A DNA stretch of 64,000 nt from NCBI GenBank assembly GCA_029532625.1, contig JARFXM010000006.1, positions 2,728,001-2,792,000 on the forward strand, written 5' to 3'. Each line of letters begins with the position of its first letter. Position 1 is the stretch's first letter. The notes under the pieces are model-generated. The model was not told where the DNA came from and did no database searches. It saw only the letters and a program-made list of their open reading frames with translations. Positions 58,243 to 64,000 of this stretch are shown here, piece after piece. A program made the position numbers and the translations under genes. The DNA comes from Lomentospora prolificans (Eukaryota; Ascomycota; Sordariomycetes; Microascales; Microascaceae).

Positions 58243-61200
58243 AATTCTTTTTAAATAATTTAATAAGATATTAAGTAATTAGCTTATAATTATAAAGAAT
58301 AATAGAGAAAATAGAAAGAAAAATAATAAACTAAATAAAATCCAAATAATAAAGTTATTATAATTTCAAAAGGTTAATAATAAAGATTGCTTAAATACTT
58401 TACTTTTATAAATCTAAAGACTAATAGATAATCCTAAATATAATCTTCATTAATTTATTTAAATTTATTAGTAATTTGAATATACTTTTACCTTTTTATA
58501 TAACTACTTTATATTTAAAGATTCTAAAAACTAAAATTTCAGAGATTATAAAAGTAAAAGTGTACGGGGATATTACTTTTCAAGCGAAGTAGAAAGTTCT
58601 AGTATAATTTATATAAAATAATAATCCTAATAATTTTTAGTTCTTCCTAGAAAATATTATCTTTAAAGTTAGTAAAAATAGATTATAAAAACTAACTAAA
58701 AGTAATAAGATTATATAATATAATATTATACATATATAAATCTTTTCTTTAAAAAAAGTAAAGAATTTATTAATCTTAAAAAAATAATAAGATAAAAAGG
58801 GCTTATTTTACTTTGAAACTCTTTAAGTATAATATTTAAATATATGATAATACTGAATTGTAGGTAATAGCTTAAGATCGATTCTATAGACTTATTTAAG
58901 CTAATAGCAAACTATTTAGAGAATTCTCTTTTATTTTTAAAGATATTATATTAATTATTAGTATAAATTAATAAAATAATAATATTTAGTTTACTTAGCT
59001 AAAGAACGTACTTTCTTTTATTTTAAGGAATAAATCAATAATAAGTATTATATTTATAGATTACCTTAATTCTATTAAGATATTTGATTTAATTACTTTA
59101 TATTTCAATAAATCTAATACTACTAAATATTCTATTATAAATAAAAACACTTATTAACGGAATAAATAAGCTAAATTATAAAGTTCTTGATATATATATT
59201 TGATTATAACTAAAGAATGTATAATTACTTTTTATAAAGTAAATCTAGTTAAAAGGCCTTTTACAGATATAAATAGTAATATCTATATAACTAGTATTTA
59301 TATGAATAATATTAAATAATTTTAATATAAGAAATATAAAGTAAATAAATAATAATAAACTAGATAAAAGGAAGAAAGAATATTGATATCTTTATTATAA
59401 TAATAATAACTATTGCATTAGTAAATATTCTGATATAGCTATTTATAACCTATAAGACCTTACTATTTTCTATAGTTTTAGAAGTATTGTAGTACTCTTA
59501 GAAAAAGATTTAGAAAAAAATAGGAAATAAATAATCTTAAAAAGTAAATCTTAAAATAAATAAAAAAGAGAAAAAAGTAAAAGAAATTTACCGATTAAAT
59601 AGAAATTAGACCTATTTCTATTTTTATAATTATAGATAATTTAGAATTTACTTACTTACTTATAAATAAAGAAAATAAACACTATAATATTCTTAATATA
59701 AAGCTAGTAGAATACCTTTCAATTTTATAATTTATATTTTATTATAAATAATTTAAAATACTTTAGTAAATAATATAATAAATCATTGTCTGACATTTTA
59801 TTACTTTTATAATTAAGATTATTAGTTTTACTTAAATAGTCTATATATAAATTATACTGTTTTTAGAATACTCTTGATTCTTAAAAAGAAAATTATAATT
59901 CTTTTAAAATAAAGTTTTCTTTATATTTTATAAAAAAATACTTTTAGTATAATAAAGTTAATTAATAAGTATTATATATCAAAAATTACCAGAATATATT
60001 CCAATTAAAAGGATTAAATTTATAATTTATATTATAACATTAGCTTTTATTATAATTATTCAAAAGATTAAATATTTAAAATGAAAATACTATAATTAAG
60101 ATTATAATTTTTATACCAATTTAAAAGATATAGAATAAGCTTTAGCTCTTAAAAAAAAAAAACTAATAATAACTTTTACTGAATGATCCTATTATAATTC
60201 TATAATCTACTTCCCTTTTTCTAGAAAGTAAAAACTAATAAACTTAACTCTTATAAGTTATATATTAACTATTTAGTTGTTTTAAAAATAAATAGTTAAG
60301 GAAAGAAGCTCTTTTTACTTTTAGGAATCTCATATAATATATTAAAGAACTATTTATCCTTAAGAAAACCTTAATAGATCTCCTGGATAAAGATTATATT
60401 TATATAGGTAAGTAAATTAGAAGTAGTTATACGTATTTATTTATAAGTCAAATAAAAGGCTCAAGTTTTATATAGATTATTATACTTTAAATATAATTAT
60501 ATATAAAAATAAGTACTTTTTTCTTTTTATTTTAGAGATCTTTTATAGTTTATAAAAGTAATATAGTTTACTAAGATTAATATTATCGAAATATTTTATA
60601 AGGGATAAATAACTAAAAGAAAAGAGTTTAAAATAATTTTCTATATTTAGCATTATCTTTTTAAATAAATAATAATATCTTCTAACTTATTTAGAATATT
60701 AGTAATATCCTAGTATTATATAAACTATATAGCAAGAGTTGCTCTTTTATAACTTTACTTTTGTATATATAGATAATATCTTTATCTATATAAACAGCTC
60801 TTATAAAAACTATTTAAATAAAGTATATATACCTCTTAAATATTTGTAAGCTTATAAATTCTATCTTAATCCTAAAAAGTCCAGGTTTATAATGAAGTAA
60901 ATTATCTTAGATTTATTATCTATTTAGCATTAGTATATAAATAAATTTAGAAAAAAAAGGCTATCTTTAAATAATGGTTACTTATAATATAGATTAGAGT
61001 ATATAGTTTTCTTAGATTTATTAACTATTATTAGAAATTTAAACCTAAGTAGTTATAAAAACTTTATAGTATTTATTAGAAAAAGAGTCTCTTTTAAATA
61101 AACTATAGACTATAAAGAGGTATTCTAATTACTATTATTAGTAATATAAACTTTATATAAGTTTTAATAAATAAATTAAAGAGCTAGAAATATTTTATTT
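58243..61200 (+). mobile_element. gypsy-type retrotransposon relic, copy C
   Basis: Most complete of three parallel copies; the sequence from 58,350 matches copy A from 41,521. The RT box at 60,766-60,777 reads YIDN followed by IFIY, i.e. the second catalytic Asp codon is AAT. RNase H-proximal sequence continues to about 61,130, then a TA dinucleotide run at about 61,200. The insertion point of the nested LTR-like repeat in copy A is empty here (about 58,623). All frames have many stops. Confidence 0.66.
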
Positions 61201-62500
61201 ATATATATATATATATATAGTACTTTTCTTACTTTTATTTAAGATATTATTTTACTAAAACTTTAATAAAACAAAATAAGAAAACTTCTATAAGAGTTTT
61301 CTATAAATTATATAAGCTTATTAATTATAAGAGTAGTTAAAATATTTAAAAGATAATCTAAACGTTTTAAAATTATGTTTATAATTAAAGTTTGTTTTCC
61401 TATTTATATTTTAAAGAGTTTTATTAGTTAGTTAAATTTTAGAAATCTTTTAGGTTTCTATTTATAGATAAATTTAGGATTAAAAGATATTATAACTATC
61501 AATACTTTTATTGAAACTTTTAAAGTTTTAACTATATTATTATAAAAGATTTTAATAAATATTTTCTTTTCTTTTTTAGCTTTTTTCTTTAGATATATCT
61601 AATAATAGCCTACATATATTATATAAATTCTCTAGTAGTTACTAACTACTTAATTAATTAGAAATTTTATTTACTATACTAAAGAGAATTTAGCTTTCCT
61701 TATTTTACTTTTTCATAATTTCTTCAATTTCTTACATTTTAAGCATATCTTTAAAATTAGGAGATTCTATAATATCTTTTAATTTATCTTTTAATTTATC
61801 TTTTATTTTTCTACAATTCTAGAAGATTTACTGAGAAAATAAAATATAGTTATTGATATTTTATAAGAAGATTAATTTAAGAACTATTTTTTTCTTATAT
61901 ATTTAAGGATTTAAATATAAATAGAAATTAGTATTAAGTTCTTTCTATTATTCTATTTAGGAAGTTCTAAATAAATATTAGTATATTTAACTGTTCTATA
62001 CTAAAGAATTATTTATTCTATATTTATTATAATTCTTTTCTAAATTTAAGTTATAATTATATAATATTTTACTATTTTACTATTTACTTTTAAATTTATA
62101 AAATTAATTTAATTACTTTTAAATATTCTTAATTTAGAGTTAGCTTAGATATTTAAAATATTAATCCTATATATTAAGAATAGTATTTATATGTTTTAAA
62201 TAAAGATATCCTAATAGCTTAAATTAATAAGTTATTATAAGTGAATTCTACTTATTATAAGATTTAACTTTATTAAGTATTTTTACTAATATACATTTTA
62301 TAATAATAAACTATTAGTTTTAAATGTATTTTATTTTTTAAAGGTATTATTTTAAAAAACCATTATACTTTTTGAACTTTATATAATTTAGTTTAGAATT
62401 GATTGATAAATAAGATTACTTAATTATTTATAATATTAGCAAAATACTAAAATAATATTTAATTTTTATAGATTTAAACTAAATCTAATACTTAGAGATT
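61201..62500. repeat. AT-rich repeat DNA, unassigned
   Basis: Very AT-rich and T-rich on the plus strand, with no readable motif. It may be a minus-strand element. Nothing else supported. Confidence 0.35.
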
Positions 62501-63185
62501 CTTAATTATTATTATAGGCTAATATAACCTCTTATACTAACTAAGTAGATAAGTATAGTAGAAGGGAAAAAGGGGAAAAACTCTAATATAACCTAGATAA
62601 ATATAGATTAGATAGTATAACCTAGGCTAATTAGGGAAAGGACTTAGATAGATATAGGATAGATAAAATAGCCTAGATTAACTAATAGAGGACTATATTA
62701 AAAAGATAACGATAGTCCCTAGAGGACTATATTGTAGGGATATATTGTCTAGTAGAGGATTACACTTATGATAACATAGTATGCCCTATATAGTCTGGTA
62801 CAGTCTGCCTGAACATTCCATAGGCAGGCTGATCCTTTTGGTGCAGTGGTCAGACTGCATCACGAAGCTGTAATAATCAAATGGAAGTTATAGTCCTAGG
62901 AAAGATAATATTTATATGTTATAATCTCTACTACTATATATCTTAACCTTTTAGTCTTTCTAGTAGTTAATTTAAGTTATTCTATAAACTATACTTAAAT
63001 ATATATTATAAAACTATATTATTACTATCTAACTACTTTACTTGTCTATTTATAGACCTGACTGACTATTCTAACCCTAAGGAAGCTAACCCTAATATAT
63101 ACTATTAGAATATCATAATTATTAGAGTAAACTTAGTAAGCTTAATAAAATAATATACTATTACTAGAATAGTATATATTAATTT
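62501..63185. repeat. less-mutated patch with a non-RIP island
   Basis: Contains short direct repeats of the AACCTAGATAAATATAG / AGGACTTAGATAGATATAGG type. At about 62,759-62,880 there is a stretch with normal CA, TG and CG content and two small hairpins (TGCCT...AGGCA and GCAGT...ACTGC). The island is not identified; it may be the end of a younger insertion, but no target duplication was found. Confidence 0.45.
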
Positions 63186-63640
63186 GTAAGGGGGTGTGAT
63201 ATAGTCACACTTAAGTAAGGTAGTCCTAAGAGTTATAGAGTCAGATCAGAATATATTCACTATTTATTTACAGAATTATAATATAGAGACTTCAGCTTAG
63301 AGAGCCCCCTTTTCCTCTTATAGCTCTCTAGCTATCTTCCTTTTATATTTTATTTAGGCTCTACTTATAGAGGATATAGCCTAGTCTTAGATTATACTCT
63401 AGACTACCCCTAGGCTATCTTAGAGTAATCTCTAGTTTAGGTCTATACTACTAGATTCCTAGTAGTATAAGATCTATTATCTTAGGACTAAGTAGCTTAT
63501 ATCTTCTCTTTAGAATATCCTTAGTAAAACCTTTCTAATTCCTACTATTATCCTAGAGTATTTAGGGTTTAGTAGGAGTTGACTCTTAGTACTATTAAGG
63601 TTATATCTACCTTATTCCTTAGTAAAGAATCCCTTATATA
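63186..63640 (+). repeat. LTR1 repeat, copy 2
   Basis: Starts GGGGGTGTGATATAGTCACAC with the inverted repeat GTGTGA-TATAG-TCACAC intact, and matches 50,340-50,800 along its length (ATTCACTATTTATTTA, AGAGCCC, CTAGACTACC and GAGTATTTAGGG blocks). It is the better preserved copy. The remaining 360 bases to the window edge are AT-rich with no feature. Confidence 0.62.
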
Positions 63641-64000
63641 ATTCTTTATTTTAAGTTTTACTTTCTAAAAATCTTATAATAAAATTAAAACTAATTTGCC
63701 CCCTAAAAAATGTAGTTAAATAAAAAAAAAAGATTAACTTTTCATGAAGTTTATATTAAGGTTTCTATATTCTGTAATATTATATATATATTTTAATATA
63801 CTTATAAATATTTGCTTTAAAGTTTTTTTAATAAAACTTATACTTAAGTAATTCTATAATATAATTTCTCTATAAATAATTTATATTGAGGTTATTATAG
63901 AATCTATAAATGGTTTCTAGTTTTAGAGCTTTTTAGTCAAGTATAATAGCTTTTACATTATGAAGTAATAATCCTTATTTTTTATAATATAGAATCCTTT

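Larger units (their letters stand above)
28014..64000. repeat. AT-rich, RIP-mutated repeat block
   Basis: Composition changes within a few bases at about 28,014 and stays very AT-rich to the right edge. From 28,014 to about 34,700 (except the insertion at 31,998-32,371) I found no CA, TG or CG on reading through, while CT, CC, AG and GG persist. That is the pattern expected when RIP converts CpA (and CpG) to TpA on both strands until none is left. Further right a few CA/TG survive, so mutation there is less complete. The DNA consists of degenerate LTR-retrotransposon copies. No intact gene was found; the only two open frames over 60 codons lie in young LTR-like insertions. Mutation by RIP is inference from pattern. 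Confidence 0.9.

Noticed and set aside
28014..64000. Mitochondrial DNA insertion as the cause of the AT-rich block
   Set aside because: No mitochondrial genes are readable, retroelement RT and integrase motifs are present, and the loss of CA/TG/CG specifically points to RIP, not to general mitochondrial AT bias.
28014..64000. CRISPR-like or satellite arrays
   Set aside because: Apart from the short GAATA minisatellite and the LTR2 subrepeats, no regular array with spacers or long tandem satellite was seen.

Overview
The window reads as a bipartite chromosome segment from a filamentous ascomycete (Pezizomycotina). Evidence: dense genes on both strands with short GT-AG introns (mostly 46-130 nt), fungal-type protein families (HAP5, SEC15, a Kap122-like importin, MEI2), and an AT-rich block whose base changes look like repeat-induced point mutation (RIP). 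I cannot place it below subphylum.

Bases 1-28,013 are ordinary gene-rich DNA. From left to right: short-chain dehydrogenase (-), acireductone dioxygenase ADI1 (-), Derlin/DER1 (-), centromeric histone H3 CENP-A (+), a FUN14-family mitochondrial membrane protein (+), Xaa-Pro aminopeptidase P (-), a Kap122/Pdr6-type importin (+), mitochondrial tryptophanyl-tRNA synthetase (-), mitochondrial ribosomal protein uS10m (-), rRNA-processing factor FCF2 (-), CCAAT-binding subunit HAP5 (+), exocyst subunit SEC15 (-), MEI2-like RNA-binding protein (+) and an SLP1-like SUN-domain protein (-). These are housekeeping genes with no shared pathway and no cluster logic. Exon structures were worked out by hand from splice signals, reading phase and family similarity. 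Thirteen are intact or nearly so. The TrpRS model closes only if a run of eight G is one base too long, and the 5' end of the dehydrogenase is unresolved.

At about 28,014 the composition changes within a few bases. From there to the right edge (36 kb, continuing beyond the window) the DNA is very AT-rich and has no intact gene. From 28,014 to about 34,700, outside one young insertion, I saw no CA, TG or CG dinucleotide, so there are also no ATG codons. The block is made of mutated Ty3/gypsy-type retrotransposon relics. Degenerate reverse-transcriptase motifs (catalytic Asp codons turned into Asn codons) and integrase motifs remain readable in several places. At least three parallel copies of one element (about 41.5-45 kb, 55.3-57 kb, 58.2-61.2 kb) and several LTR-like repeats can be aligned by eye.

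A small LTR-like repeat of about 345-375 bp, with TGTTA...TAACA-type ends and 5-bp target duplications, occurs four times. Three copies are nearly free of RIP, and two of those are nested one inside the other. The fourth is heavily mutated. This gives a relative time order of retroelement invasion, RIP, later insertion and self-insertion. The block could be an AT-isochore, a pericentromere/centromere or a subtelomere; the sequence alone does not decide.
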